Assembly (NCBI GenBank): GCA_963730365.1
Contig: CAVSRM010000006.1
Span: 1 to 64,000 of the forward strand
DNA length: 64,000 nt
Direction of reading: 5' to 3'
DNA from: Fodinibacter sp963730365
GTDB taxonomy: Bacteria > Actinomycetota > Actinomycetes > Actinomycetales > Dermatophilaceae
Below, piece by piece: positions 16,740 through 25,089 of this stretch. Numbering within the stretch: the stretch's first letter is position 1; the number at the start of each line of letters is the position of its first letter. Both the position numbers and the translations under genes were made by a program. Below the pieces are notes generated by a model, which made no database searches, had not been told where the DNA came from, and saw only the letters and a program-made list of their open reading frames with translations.

Positions 16740-19229
16740 TCAGGACTTCGGCACCAGGGTGACCTTCACGGCCTCGACGCGCTTGGCCTGACCGGTGGTG
16801 CCGGCCGTCTGACCGTCGGACCGCACCGACTGCCAGCCGATGCCCTGGACGTGGGCCTGGTACCTCACCGAGTACTCAGCGGCCTGCTCGCCGGTCAGCT
16901 TGATCTCGAAGGCCTCGATGCGCAGGCCCTTGCCGACCGTCCCGATGAACTCGGACGAGTCGGTCCACGGCATCCAGCCGATCTTCTCGACATGGGCGCG
17001 ATACTGGATGTCGCCCGAGAACTGCTCGCTCGTCACCTTGAGCTTGAGTGCCTCCATCCGCAGGCCCTTGCCGGTCGTGCCCGCGACGTCACCGTTCGTC
17101 ACGGTCGGCATCCAGCCGATGCTCTGGACATGGCCGCTGTAGGCAGCCACCGCGTTGTCGGCCGGGGTGGCCGTCGGCGACGGGGTGGGCGTCTGGGTGA
17201 CCGTCGGTGACGGGGTGGGCGTCTGGCTGGCCGTGGGTGACGGGGTGGGCGTCTGGCTGGCCGTGGGTGACGGGGTGGGCGTCTGGCTGGCCGTGGGTGA
17301 CGGGGTGGGCGTCTGGCTGGCCGTCGGCGACGGGGTGGGCGTCTGGCTGGCCGTCGGCGACGGGGTGGGCGTCGTGGTGGGGTTCGGCCCGATCGAGCCC
17401 TCCTGCGGCGTCGGCGCGGTCTTCAGTGCAAGACGGACCTGCACCGCCTCGACCGGCAGGGCCTTGCCCGTGGTGCCCGCCGTGGCGCCGTTGCTCTTCC
17501 ACGGCAGCCAGCCCTGCTTGCTCACGTGAGCACGGTAGGAGATGTCGTACTTCGACGCCAGGGCGCCGGTGAGCTTGAACTGCACCGCCTCCATGCGCAG
17601 ACCCTTGCCCGTCGTCCCGATGAGGGTCGACGAGCCGATCGTCTTGTAGCCCGACCACCCGGTGCCCTGCACGTGCGAGTTGGCCTGGATCGAGCCGCTG
17701 ACGCCTTGGTCGACCAGTCCGAGGGTCATCCCCTCCATGCGCAGCGCCTGACCCTGTGTGCCGATGATCTGGCCGGAGTTGACGTAGGGCAACCAGCCCT
17801 TGGTCTGGACGTGACCGCGCGAGCGGACGATCGGCACGTCGCCGTACAGCTTGCGGAGCATCGTCTCGCGCTGGACGATCCAGGACTTGAGGTAGGACAC
17901 CTCGCCGGCGTAGGTCGACTTGTAGGTGTGCCCCTGCGGAGGGTTCTGGCCGAACAAGGTCGGCCTGCCCAGGACGTTCCACTCGGCGAAGTTGTTGGCG
18001 GCCGACTTGGTGACCTGGGCCTGGTAGCCGTCGATCTTCGAGGGGACCTTGTTCACCTGGTAGGCGATGCCGTCGTCCCACATCTCGTTGGCCCGCTGGA
18101 CGAAGGCGGTGTTGCGGAAGAGCTCCATCTGCCACCCGTTGCCCTTGTCGCGCAGGATCTGGGCGTTCTTGACGTACTCGGAGCGGTAGTCGGCGCCGTA
18201 GGGCTCCGTCTTGTCGTACTGGGCGAAGGCGCTGTCGAAGTCCCAGATCGGCCCGGCGAAGAGCTTGCTGTCGGGCCCGTCCTTGTAGAAGTAGACGCTG
18301 GACTGGGTGATCTCGGGGTTCTCGCCGAGCTCGAAGACGAAGTAGTGCTTGACGAACGAGTCGACGTCGATGATCTTCTCGATCTCGGTCCAGTTGGGGT
18401 TGTCGGCGTAGAGGAGTGCGTCGAGCTTGTTGAGCGTCGCCTGCATGTCCTTCCAGCCCGCCTCGACGTCGGGGGTCAGCGGTCCGTCAACCTTGTCGGG
18501 GTAGTCGGACGCGGCGTCCTTGAGGGCGAAGGTCGAGTTGCTGGTGGCAGTGTGGAACCAGTAGTCCTCCGCGGGGTAGCCGGGCTGCGTTCCGTCTGCG
18601 CGGTGGTCGAGCTCGGCGATGATGCCCTGGGGGTGCTCGAGCTCGACACGGTTGTCGCCGGTCTGGACCTTCTCGGACACGAGGTAGTTGCCGCGGTACT
18701 CACCGTTGATCCGCAGGTCGACCCACCTGGTCTCGGAGGAGTAGTCCAGGCCGATGTTCGACGCGAGGTCGTAGGCAACCTTGTTGCGCATGAGTGAGGC
18801 GTCGGCGTGGTTGGCCAGCAGCACCCAGGTCTTTGCCTTCGGCATACCCAGAAGTTCCTGCTTCTTGTCGAACTTGATCTGGTAGGGCTTCTTGGCCAGC
18901 GTGTAGGTGTAGTTTCCGCGGGGCTTGACCTCACCGGGAACCTCGGTGGGCACGGCGACCTCGGCCTCGACCTGGGTCACGTCGGGCCCGGTCGGGTCCT
19001 CCACGGAGATGGTCGTGTTGCGCACGGTGTCCTTGGAGGAGTCCAGCTGGGACTGGCTGACACCGTCGAGAAGGGTGAGGTTGATCGTGGGAAGGTCCGG
19101 GGTGACCGTGGCCGCCGAGGCCCGATGGGCCTGGGTCGACACCAGGAGCACTCCGCTGAGGAGGAGGGCCATCGTGGCGAGGATCGCCACCAGCCGCCCT
19201 CGGTGGTGCCCCAATTGAGCGGTGTGCAT
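16740..19229 (-). CDS. Secreted CotH-family protein with hydrophobic W-repeats
   Basis: This 829-residue protein has a signal peptide (hydrophobic LVAILATMALLLSGVLL, cleavage near ASA, residue 41). A CotH domain spans roughly residues 60-460: YQIKFDKKQELLGM, WVLLANHADASLMRNKV, EYRGNYLVSEKV and GPIWDFDSAF. Spore-coat CotH is an atypical kinase that phosphorylates a secreted protein. Five C-terminal repeats of the GHVQxxGW type follow (for example GHVQTKGWLPYVNSGQIIG). These hydrophobic W-repeats bind surfaces or partner proteins. A Thr-Pro-Ser linker separates repeats 3 and 4. I chose the ATG at 19229 because AGGAGG ends 4 nt before it. Confidence 0.85.
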   Translation of the reverse strand: MHTAQLGHHRGRLVAILATMALLLSGVLLVSTQAHRASAATVTPDLPTINLTLLDGVSQSQLDSSKDTVRNTTISVEDPTGPDVTQVEAEVAVPTEVPGEVKPRGNYTYTLAKKPYQIKFDKKQELLGMPKAKTWVLLANHADASLMRNKVAYDLASNIGLDYSSETRWVDLRINGEYRGNYLVSEKVQTGDNRVELEHPQGIIAELDHRADGTQPGYPAEDYWFHTATSNSTFALKDAASDYPDKVDGPLTPDVEAGWKDMQATLNKLDALLYADNPNWTEIEKIIDVDSFVKHYFVFELGENPEITQSSVYFYKDGPDSKLFAGPIWDFDSAFAQYDKTEPYGADYRSEYVKNAQILRDKGNGWQMELFRNTAFVQRANEMWDDGIAYQVNKVPSKIDGYQAQVTKSAANNFAEWNVLGRPTLFGQNPPQGHTYKSTYAGEVSYLKSWIVQRETMLRKLYGDVPIVRSRGHVQTKGWLPYVNSGQIIGTQGQALRMEGMTLGLVDQGVSGSIQANSHVQGTGWSGYKTIGSSTLIGTTGKGLRMEAVQFKLTGALASKYDISYRAHVSKQGWLPWKSNGATAGTTGKALPVEAVQVRLALKTAPTPQEGSIGPNPTTTPTPSPTASQTPTPSPTASQTPTPSPTASQTPTPSPTASQTPTPSPTASQTPTPSPTVTQTPTPSPTATPADNAVAAYSGHVQSIGWMPTVTNGDVAGTTGKGLRMEALKLKVTSEQFSGDIQYRAHVEKIGWMPWTDSSEFIGTVGKGLRIEAFEIKLTGEQAAEYSVRYQAHVQGIGWQSVRSDGQTAGTTGQAKRVEAVKVTLVPKS
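17166..17377. repeat. Seven 30-bp tandem repeats encoding TPTPSPTASQ
   Basis: About seven near-identical 30-base units within the CotH gene each encode ten residues (TPTPSPTASQ, varying to TPTPSPTVTQ at the 3' side). The product is an extended, probably glycosylated linker between W-repeats. Identical DNA units are prone to copy-number change. Confidence 0.9.
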
Positions 19230-19504
19230 GCGTCCTCCTGGTCGACGTGCGGATGGTCGGATTCGCAAGCCCTGGCACCTGCACCCCGGAGTTCACGACG
19301 TCGCCCGTCGACACAACCCGAGCGAATAGTAGTCGAACTGACCCCGGCGCGATAGCCTTTCCGGGCCCAATGGCGAGAGGTTGCTCACACTGCGCCGTTC
19401 CCGCCTCCGATGTGCTGCCAATTCGTCCTCCGCGCTCGACGCGCCCCGCCTCCGGGTGTCTCGGGACGCGATACTGCGGGGTGCGACACGGAGGTGATGC
19501 GGAC

Positions 19505-20386
19505 ATGGATGTGGATGTCCAGAGGATGAAGGCGCGGATGCTCGCTCCGAGCGGCGCCCCGCTCCGAGCGGCATACCGTGCGGCGGAGGCCGTCGAGCTC
19601 GCCGGAGCAAGCGCTGTGGACCGCTTGGGGGCCCGCCAGGGACGACACCGCGAGGCCGCGGAGCGAGCCGAGAGTGCGCGGCGGGTGACCGTGGCCGCGA
19701 AGACCTTCCAGCGCCCGAAGGTCGCGCGCCGGCTGGTGCGCTCGGCGCGGCGCGTGTTCGACGGGCGGATCGTGATCGCTGACGACTCACATGTGCCGAT
19801 GACGCCCACCGACCCGCTCGTCGACGTGATCGCAATGCCGTTCAACTCGGGGGTCGCGATCGGCCGCAACACCGCCCTGGAGGCCGTGGACACCGAGTAC
19901 GTCCTGGTCACCGACGACGACATCGTCTTCACCGCGGCCACCGACGTCGATGCCGCGCGGCGCCGCCTGGACGAGAACCCGGAGATCGACGTCGTCGGCT
20001 TCCTGCTGGTGTCGGTGCCCCGGTGGCGCGCGAGCGACACGGGGCCGGACGCTCTCTTCCCGGGCCACCGGGAACCGATTCGCCGATGGGGCGAGATCGT
20101 CGGTGGCCTCCCGGTGCGCTACAAGATCGCGCAGGTCTACCTGGCCCGTACCGAGGCGATCAGAAAGGTCCGATGGGACCCTGCGATCCGGATGGTCGAC
20201 CACCGGGACTTCTTCAGCCGGGCCGCAGGCGAGATCGTCGTCGTGCTCGACCAGTCGATCCGCGCGTACCACGCGCAGACCCCCTTCGACACCGAGTACG
20301 CCCGCTACCGGCTCGACATCGCCGATGACCTCGCCTACCTGAACCGGGTGTGGCGGGAGCGGGCGGCGGGCAACGGCCCCACGTAG
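19505..20386 (+). CDS. Family 2-like glycosyltransferase
   Basis: This 293-residue protein has a GT-A-type core: FNSGVAIGRNTALEAVDTEY, then the acidic DDD motif in VLVTDDDIVF (about residues 138-142), which would bind the metal and nucleotide-sugar. ENPEIDVVGFLL and a C-terminal RMVDHRDFFSRAAG follow. It resembles GalNAc-transferase-like members of family GT2. The N-terminal 60 residues are basic and helical. The ATG at 19505 was chosen because GGAGGTG lies 8 nt upstream; no good site precedes earlier starts. The substrate is unknown, and its position suggests surface glycan work. Confidence 0.7.
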   Translation: MDVDVQRMKARMLAPSGAPLRAAYRAAEAVELAGASAVDRLGARQGRHREAAERAESARRVTVAAKTFQRPKVARRLVRSARRVFDGRIVIADDSHVPMTPTDPLVDVIAMPFNSGVAIGRNTALEAVDTEYVLVTDDDIVFTAATDVDAARRRLDENPEIDVVGFLLVSVPRWRASDTGPDALFPGHREPIRRWGEIVGGLPVRYKIAQVYLARTEAIRKVRWDPAIRMVDHRDFFSRAAGEIVVVLDQSIRAYHAQTPFDTEYARYRLDIADDLAYLNRVWRERAAGNGPT

Positions 20387-20494
20387 CGGCTCGGTGCGAC
20401 CGGTGCTCAGTGCGACCGTTGGGGGACCCGCCGAAGTCACCGTCGTGGCTGGTCCGACGCTCGGGCGCACGAGGTCAGGCACACCGCGCTTCAG

Positions 20495-20500
20495 TAGAGT
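20495..20500 (+). promoter_or_regulatory. -10 hexamer TAGAGT of dapB
   Basis: TAGAGT is 7 nt before the ATG at 20508 and there is no ribosome-binding site. It is the leaderless pattern shared by many genes here. Confidence 0.55.
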
Positions 20501-20507
20501 CGGGAGC

Positions 20508-21251
20508 ATGAGCGTGTTGAAGGTCTCCGTCATCGGCGCCGAGGGGCGAATGGGGGCGACGGTGTGTGACGCCGTCGAGGCCGCTGAGGGCCTGGAGCTG
20601 GTGGGCCGCTACGACCAGGGGGACGATCTCGGTGACCTGGGCGGGGCCGGCGTCGCGGTGGAGTTCTCGGTGCCCGATGCGTCCCCCGCCAACGTGGCGC
20701 ACTGCATCGCTGCGGGGGTGCACGTCGTCGTCGGCACCACGGGCTGGTCCGCGGAGCGCGTGGACGACCTTCGCGCGCAGCTGGGGGAGGAGCCGCGGGT
20801 GGGGGTGCTCATCGCCCCCAACTTCTCGATCGGTGCCGTGCTGATGATGGCCTTCGCCGAGCGTGCCGCGCCCTTCTTCCAGTCGGTCGAGGTGATCGAG
20901 CTGCACCATCCCGACAAGGTCGACGCCCCTTCCGGAACCGCTGCGCGCACCGCGGAGCTCATCGGGGCGGCTCGGGACGATGCCGGGCTCGACCCCGTGC
21001 CCGATGCGACCACCCACGACCCCGATGGTGCGCGCGGAGCCCGAGTGCACGGCATCCCGGTGCACTCGGTGCGGCTGCGGGGCCTCGTGGCGCACCAGGA
21101 GGTCCTGCTGGGCGGCGAGGGCGAGATGTTGACGCTGCGCCACGACTCCTTCGACCGGGTGTCGTTCATGCCCGGGGTGCTCGCCGCCGTGCGCGCAGTT
21201 CCCGAGCACCCCGGCGTCACCGTGGGGCTCGAGCACTACCTGGGCGTCTGA
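20508..21251 (+). CDS. dapB: 4-hydroxy-tetrahydrodipicolinate reductase
   Basis: This 247-residue enzyme has the nucleotide-binding GAEGRMG (residues 10-16), GTTGW, and the active-site segments ELHHPDKVDAPSGTA, with the catalytic histidine pair and the lysine. It reduces hydroxy-tetrahydrodipicolinate with NAD(P)H in the lysine and meso-diaminopimelate pathway. The second step-specific gene of the pathway, dapA, is 6.6 kb downstream. The start at 20508 is fixed by a leaderless promoter. The chelatase-like gene follows after 5 bases, so the two are co-transcribed. Confidence 0.95.
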   Translation: MSVLKVSVIGAEGRMGATVCDAVEAAEGLELVGRYDQGDDLGDLGGAGVAVEFSVPDASPANVAHCIAAGVHVVVGTTGWSAERVDDLRAQLGEEPRVGVLIAPNFSIGAVLMMAFAERAAPFFQSVEVIELHHPDKVDAPSGTAARTAELIGAARDDAGLDPVPDATTHDPDGARGARVHGIPVHSVRLRGLVAHQEVLLGGEGEMLTLRHDSFDRVSFMPGVLAAVRAVPEHPGVTVGLEHYLGV

Positions 21252-21256
21252 CCGCG

Positions 21257-21961
21257 ATGCCGGCAACCCTGGTCGTCTGCGGCCATGGCACGCGAGATCC
21301 TGCCGGTCGCGCGACGGTGCGCACGGTGGTCGCCGCGGTGGCAGAGCGGCTGCCCGGCGTGACGGTGCTGGAGGCCTATGTCGACGTGCACGGACCCGAG
21401 GTCGCCGGGGTGGTGGCCGGCCTCCCGTGGGGGCAGGACGTCGTCGGCGTGGTGGTGCCACTCCTGCTGGCCGACGGGTACCACGTGAACGTCGACATCG
21501 CGGATGCCGTCGCCGGCCGCGCCGATGTGGTGGCGACCCGTGCTCTCGGGCCGGATGATCGCCTCGTCGACCTCGTGGTCGCGCGGCTGGCCGAGGCAGG
21601 CGCCCCACCGGAGTGTCGGGTCGTGCTCGCTCCGGCGGGGTCGAGCGACCCGCGGGCACAGGCCGACAGCGCCGAGGTTGCGGCGCGCCTTGCCGCACGG
21701 TGGGGTGGGCCTGTCACCCTCGGCTATGCCGCTGGACACGATCCGGGGGTGGCGGATGCCGTGGCCTCCGCGCGAGCCACGGCCGGCGGCGCCCCCGTCG
21801 CCGTCGCCTCGTACCTCCTCGCCCCGGGCCTGTTCCAGCGGCGCCTCGACGAAGCGAGGGCCGACCTCGTGACGGGTCCGCTCGCGCCCGACCCGCGCGT
21901 CGTCGACATCGTCGTCGACCGCTACCGCGAAGCGCTCGAGCAGGCGGCGCCCGCCCAGTAG
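21257..21961 (+). CDS. Sirohydrochlorin chelatase (CbiX/SirB family)
   Basis: This 234-residue protein begins LVVCGHGTRDPAG, the chelatase signature whose histidine binds the metal, followed by AYVDVHGPEVAGVV and LLLADGYHVNVDI with the second histidine. A second, degenerate lobe (VLAPAGSSDPRAQADS) suggests an internal duplication. The enzyme inserts Fe2+ or Co2+ into sirohydrochlorin for siroheme or cobalamin synthesis. It starts 5 bases after dapB, an odd pairing with no pathway link. The minus-strand AzlD gene ends 6 bases after it. Confidence 0.8.
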   Translation: MPATLVVCGHGTRDPAGRATVRTVVAAVAERLPGVTVLEAYVDVHGPEVAGVVAGLPWGQDVVGVVVPLLLADGYHVNVDIADAVAGRADVVATRALGPDDRLVDLVVARLAEAGAPPECRVVLAPAGSSDPRAQADSAEVAARLAARWGGPVTLGYAAGHDPGVADAVASARATAGGAPVAVASYLLAPGLFQRRLDEARADLVTGPLAPDPRVVDIVVDRYREALEQAAPAQ

Positions 21962-21967
21962 CGCGTC

Positions 21968-22282
21968 CTACCCCCAGCCGCCGGCGCGGAGCAGGGCCGC
22001 CAGGGCACCCGCCCCCAGCACGACGACGAGGAAGTTCGCCCTGAGCAGGAGCAACACGACGGCGAAGCCGACAGCCGCGATCCTGGCGTCGAGCGCGAGT
22101 GTCCCGGCGTCGCCGGTGACGGTCTGGACGACGACCAGGGCGGCGAGCAGGGCGACCGGAAGCAGGGTGGTGACCCGCTGGGTGCGCTCGCCCGCCATGA
22201 GGCTCTCGGGCACGAGGTAGCCCGCGAGCTTGATGGCGAAGGAGAGCACGCTCGCGACGACGACCGCGATCCACAGACTCAT
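21968..22282 (-). CDS. azlD: AzlD-family branched-chain amino acid exporter subunit
   Basis: This small membrane protein of 104 residues has three or four hydrophobic segments (SLWIAVVVASVLSFAIKLAG; ARIAAVGFAVVLLLLRANF). It matches the short AzlD partner of AzlC, and together they export branched-chain amino acids. Its ATG overlaps the stop of azlC by four bases (ATGA), a sign of translational coupling. Confidence 0.85.
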   Translation of the reverse strand: MSLWIAVVVASVLSFAIKLAGYLVPESLMAGERTQRVTTLLPVALLAALVVVQTVTGDAGTLALDARIAAVGFAVVLLLLRANFLVVVLGAGALAALLRAGGWG

Positions 22283-23037
22283 GGAGTGGGGTCCGAGCCG
22301 ACGAGGCGACCGTCGCCGCCCTCGAGCGGACCTTCGTGCCGCCCCGGGCGGCGCACACCGACAGCCAGTGCGGCGACTGCCGCGAGGATCACCGGCACGC
22401 CAGCGGGCAGGAAGGGCGAGGCGATGAGTGCGATGAACATGGCGAGCACAGCCGTGGCCGTGGCGTCCTTGCTCTTGAGCCGGGGCCAGAGCAGCGCGAC
22501 GAAGGCAGCCGCCGCGGCCGCGTCGAGCCCGAGCGTTCGCGGGTCGCCGAAGGCGTTGCCCAGCAGTGCACCGAGAAAGGTGGAGAGATTCCACAGGACG
22601 AAGACGGCGATGCCGGTCTGCCAGAACCCGAGTCGCTGCGCCGCCGGCTCGGGCTGGCCGATCGCCACAGCCGTGGACTCGTCGATGGTGATCTGCGCGG
22701 CCGCGAGCCGGCGCACCCGGTCCACGCCGAGGAACTGGGAGGTCTGCAGGGCGTACAGCCCGTTGCGGATGCCGAGCATCGATGAGGTGGCGATCGCCGC
22801 CGGCGCCGCGGCGAGGCCGCCCGAGGCGATGATGCCGACGAAGGCGAACTGGGAGCCCCCGGTGAACATCGCGAGCGAGAGCACCTGCGCCTGCCACACG
22901 TCCAGGCCGGCCGCGACGGCGAGCGCACCGAAGCTCACGCCGTAGGCGCCCGTGGCGACACCAACCGACCAGGCCTGGCGCACCACCTCGCGGCGTCGCG
23001 CGGGGGCGAGCTCGGCACCGGGGGCGTGGTCGGTCAC
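22279..23037 (-). CDS. azlC: AzlC-family branched-chain amino acid exporter
   Basis: This 252-residue membrane protein has AzlC motifs: GVSFGALAVAAGLDVWQA, MFTGGSQFAFVGII, the SSMLGIRNGLYAL segment, and the charged intramembrane ITIDESTAVAI. It forms the main subunit of a branched-chain amino acid exporter with AzlD. The GTG at 23037 overlaps the stop of the upstream GNAT gene (GTGA), so I reject longer N-terminal extensions that would run into that gene. No separate promoter is seen. Confidence 0.85.
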   Translation of the reverse strand: MTDHAPGAELAPARRREVVRQAWSVGVATGAYGVSFGALAVAAGLDVWQAQVLSLAMFTGGSQFAFVGIIASGGLAAAPAAIATSSMLGIRNGLYALQTSQFLGVDRVRRLAAAQITIDESTAVAIGQPEPAAQRLGFWQTGIAVFVLWNLSTFLGALLGNAFGDPRTLGLDAAAAAAFVALLWPRLKSKDATATAVLAMFIALIASPFLPAGVPVILAAVAALAVGVRRPGRHEGPLEGGDGRLVGSDPTP

Positions 23038-23696
23038 TCCGCCGGGACCTCGTCGTCCTCGAGGAGGGTGGCGGAGAGGCGCACCTCGCGGAGGGTCTGA
23101 CCGTCGGGTGAGACGACGCGGTCGCGGTAGGCGCCGTCGGGGGTGAACCCGGAAGCGGCGAGGAAGCTGCGGGTCGCCTCGTCGTAGGAGGGCAGCCACG
23201 CGGTGACCGCCTCGGCGCCGGCGCCCCGGAGCACGTCGACGACCGCGTTGAGCAGCCTCGAGCCGTGCCCCTCGCGGCGGGCCTGCGGGTGCACGCCCAG
23301 CACCGTGAGCTCGCCCCAGGCCGGGCCGGCGTCGGGGTCCTGTGACGGACCGAGCGCGGCCATGCCGACCACCTGCTCACCGGCGCAGGCCACCATCAAT
23401 CGGTGGACGCCCTCCGGTGGCGCCGTGAGGCTGGCCCGCCAGGCTCGGGCGAACCCCTCGGGTTGGAGCTGTTCGAGCACGTCGTCGGGGAGGCGACCGG
23501 TGAACGCCTCGCGGAACACCGTGGCCTGCACGATGCCCACCGCAGGCGAGTCGTTGGGGCGCGCCGAGCGCACGCTCGCGTCGGCGACCGGGCCGGGCTG
23601 CTGGGAGATCGGAGCGTGGTCGTGGTCAGGATGGTGGTCGTGGTCGTGATCGTGGTCGTGGTGGTGGTCGTGGCCGGCCGGCGGAGTCGATGCCAT
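23034..23696 (-). CDS. GNAT acetyltransferase with His/Asp-rich N-terminus
   Basis: This 220-residue protein has a GNAT domain from about residue 40 (VRSARPNDSPAVGIVQ) with the acetyl-CoA loop VLGVHPQARREGHGSRLL. Residues 9-27 are almost only His and Asp with one Pro (HDHHHDHDHDHDHHPDHDH), which suggests binding of Ni, Zn or Cu or a metal-sensing role. The ATG at 23696 overlaps the stop of the enoyl-CoA hydratase gene (ATGA), and its stop overlaps azlC (GTGA). The acetylated substrate is unknown. The operon context does not define it. Confidence 0.75.
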   Translation of the reverse strand: MASTPPAGHDHHHDHDHDHDHHPDHDHAPISQQPGPVADASVRSARPNDSPAVGIVQATVFREAFTGRLPDDVLEQLQPEGFARAWRASLTAPPEGVHRLMVACAGEQVVGMAALGPSQDPDAGPAWGELTVLGVHPQARREGHGSRLLNAVVDVLRGAGAEAVTAWLPSYDEATRSFLAASGFTPDGAYRDRVVSPDGQTLREVRLSATLLEDDEVPAE

Positions 23697-24427
23697 CAGT
23701 GCCCCTTGAAGATCGGTGTGCGGCGCTCGGCGAATGCCGAACGACCCTCGACCAGGTCCTGGCTCGACCAGGCCCCGGCGAAAGCGGCGTCGTACCGAGC
23801 GAGCTCGTTGGTGTCGTGGTGACGGGCGTCCAGCCCGATCTTCGACCCCTCCTGGCTCAGTGGGGCCAGGGCTGCGGCCCTGGCCGCCAGGGTGACGGCG
23901 TCCTCGAGCCCGCCGAGCTGTTGGGCGAAACCGAGGCGCCAGGCGTCCTCGGCATCCAGCACGGCACCGGTGAGCACCATGGACCGAGCGGCGCCCTCCC
24001 CCCAGAAGCGGGCCACCCGGTCGAGGGTCCAGTGGTCGACCATCAGCCCCAGCCGGGCGACGGGAACGGCGAACTTGGCGGCCGGAGCCACGACGCGGAC
24101 GTCGCACGCGACTGCGAGCTGCATCCCCAGACCCATGCAGGATCCGTCGATCGCCGCGATCGTGGTCACGGGGGCGGTCGCGAGGTGCTGCAGGACGGTG
24201 GACAACCGTCGGGTGAAGGACACGTCCTCCAGCTCGGTGAGGTCGGCCCCTGCGCAGAAGTGGCCCTCGGCACCGGTCAGGACCAGGGCCCTCGCGCCGT
24301 CGGAGAGGGCCGACAGGGCGGCCCGGTGCACCTCCTCGAGGGAGTCGAGGTCGAGGGCATTGCGCCGGTGGGTGCGGTCGATGGTGATCGTGGCGACACG
24401 GTCTGCCTGATGCAGGTGGATGGGCAC
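23696..24427 (-). CDS. Enoyl-CoA hydratase/isomerase family protein
   Basis: This 243-residue crotonase-fold protein has GHFCAGADLTEL and the oxyanion-hole segment IAAIDGSCMGLGMQLAVACDVRV. Where canonical hydratases carry a catalytic Glu pair, this protein has SCMGLGMQ and a GLMVDHWTLDRV segment, so its exact reaction is uncertain. Family members hydrate or isomerise enoyl-CoA thioesters. It is the first gene of a four-gene run (with GNAT, azlC and azlD) joined by 4-base overlaps. The GTG start at 24427 follows TAGGGT by 7 nt, so it is leaderless. Confidence 0.8.
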   Translation of the reverse strand: MPIHLHQADRVATITIDRTHRRNALDLDSLEEVHRAALSALSDGARALVLTGAEGHFCAGADLTELEDVSFTRRLSTVLQHLATAPVTTIAAIDGSCMGLGMQLAVACDVRVVAPAAKFAVPVARLGLMVDHWTLDRVARFWGEGAARSMVLTGAVLDAEDAWRLGFAQQLGGLEDAVTLAARAAALAPLSQEGSKIGLDARHHDTNELARYDAAFAGAWSSQDLVEGRSAFAERRTPIFKGH

Positions 24428-24434
24428 CTGTCCG

Positions 24435-24440
24435 ACCCTA
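24435..24440 (-). promoter_or_regulatory. -10 hexamer TAGGGT of the enoyl-CoA hydratase operon
   Basis: On the minus strand, TAGGGT lies 7 nt upstream of the GTG at 24427 with no ribosome-binding site. It would drive the four-gene operon. Confidence 0.5.
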
Positions 24441-24541
24441 CCGAGCCCGGGCGCGCTGCAGCTGCCCGCCCGACAGGGGATGGATCCGTACGGTGGTCGT
24501 GTTGCACCCCTGTCTCACCCCCACGTCGAAGGAGAAGTTGG

Positions 24542-24970
24542 ATGGCCACCACTCGCACCGCCGCAGCCCACTGGGAGGGTTCCCTCATGGACGGAGCCGG
24601 CCAGGTCTCGCTGGAGTCCTCCGGGGTCGGCACGTACGACGTCACCTGGCCCGCCCGCGCCGAGGCCGCCAACGGCAAGACGAGCCCGGAGGAGCTGATC
24701 GCAGCCGCCCACTCGACCTGCTACTCGATGGCCCTCTCGCACGGCCTCGCGCAGGCCGGCACCCCGCCCACGACGATCGACACCACGGCCGACGTGACCT
24801 TCGAGCCCGGCACCGGCATCACCGGTATCGCGCTGAAGGTCGTCGGAGCGGTGCCCGGCATCACCGCCGAGCAGTTCGAGGAGGCCGCACAGGCCGCGAA
24901 GACCGGGTGCCCGGTGAGCGTCGCGCTCGCCGCCGTGCCGATCACTCTGGACGTCCAGTTCCACGGGTGA
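24542..24970 (+). CDS. OsmC/Ohr-family peroxiredoxin
   Basis: This 142-residue protein has the OsmC fold: TSPEELIAAAHSTCYSMALSH with the peroxidatic cysteine, and TGCPVSVAL with the resolving cysteine near residue 124. It reduces organic hydroperoxides in the cytoplasm. GAAGGAG lies about 6 nt before the ATG, so unlike many neighbours it is a leadered gene. A strong hairpin follows 22 bases after the stop. Confidence 0.9.
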   Translation: MATTRTAAAHWEGSLMDGAGQVSLESSGVGTYDVTWPARAEAANGKTSPEELIAAAHSTCYSMALSHGLAQAGTPPTTIDTTADVTFEPGTGITGIALKVVGAVPGITAEQFEEAAQAAKTGCPVSVALAAVPITLDVQFHG

Positions 24971-24991
24971 GGTCACCGCGATGCACGTCGA

Positions 24992-25026
24992 GCGCGCGCC
25001 GGTCCTGAGATCCGACCGGCGCGCGC
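24992..25026 (+). terminator. Hairpin terminator after osmC
   Basis: A perfect 13-bp stem, GCGCGCGCCGGTC paired with its complement, with a 9-base loop lies 22 bases after the osmC stop and before the next gene. There is no T-run. Confidence 0.75.
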
Positions 25027-25089
25027 CGCGTCCCGGGCACGCGTCGGTAGGCTCGGTGACTCCACCCCCGACGCGATAGGCAGGATCCC

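Noticed and set aside
17166..17377. CRISPR-like or regulatory tandem repeat
   Set aside because: The units are contiguous, in frame and encode a Thr-Pro-Ser linker; there are no spacers.
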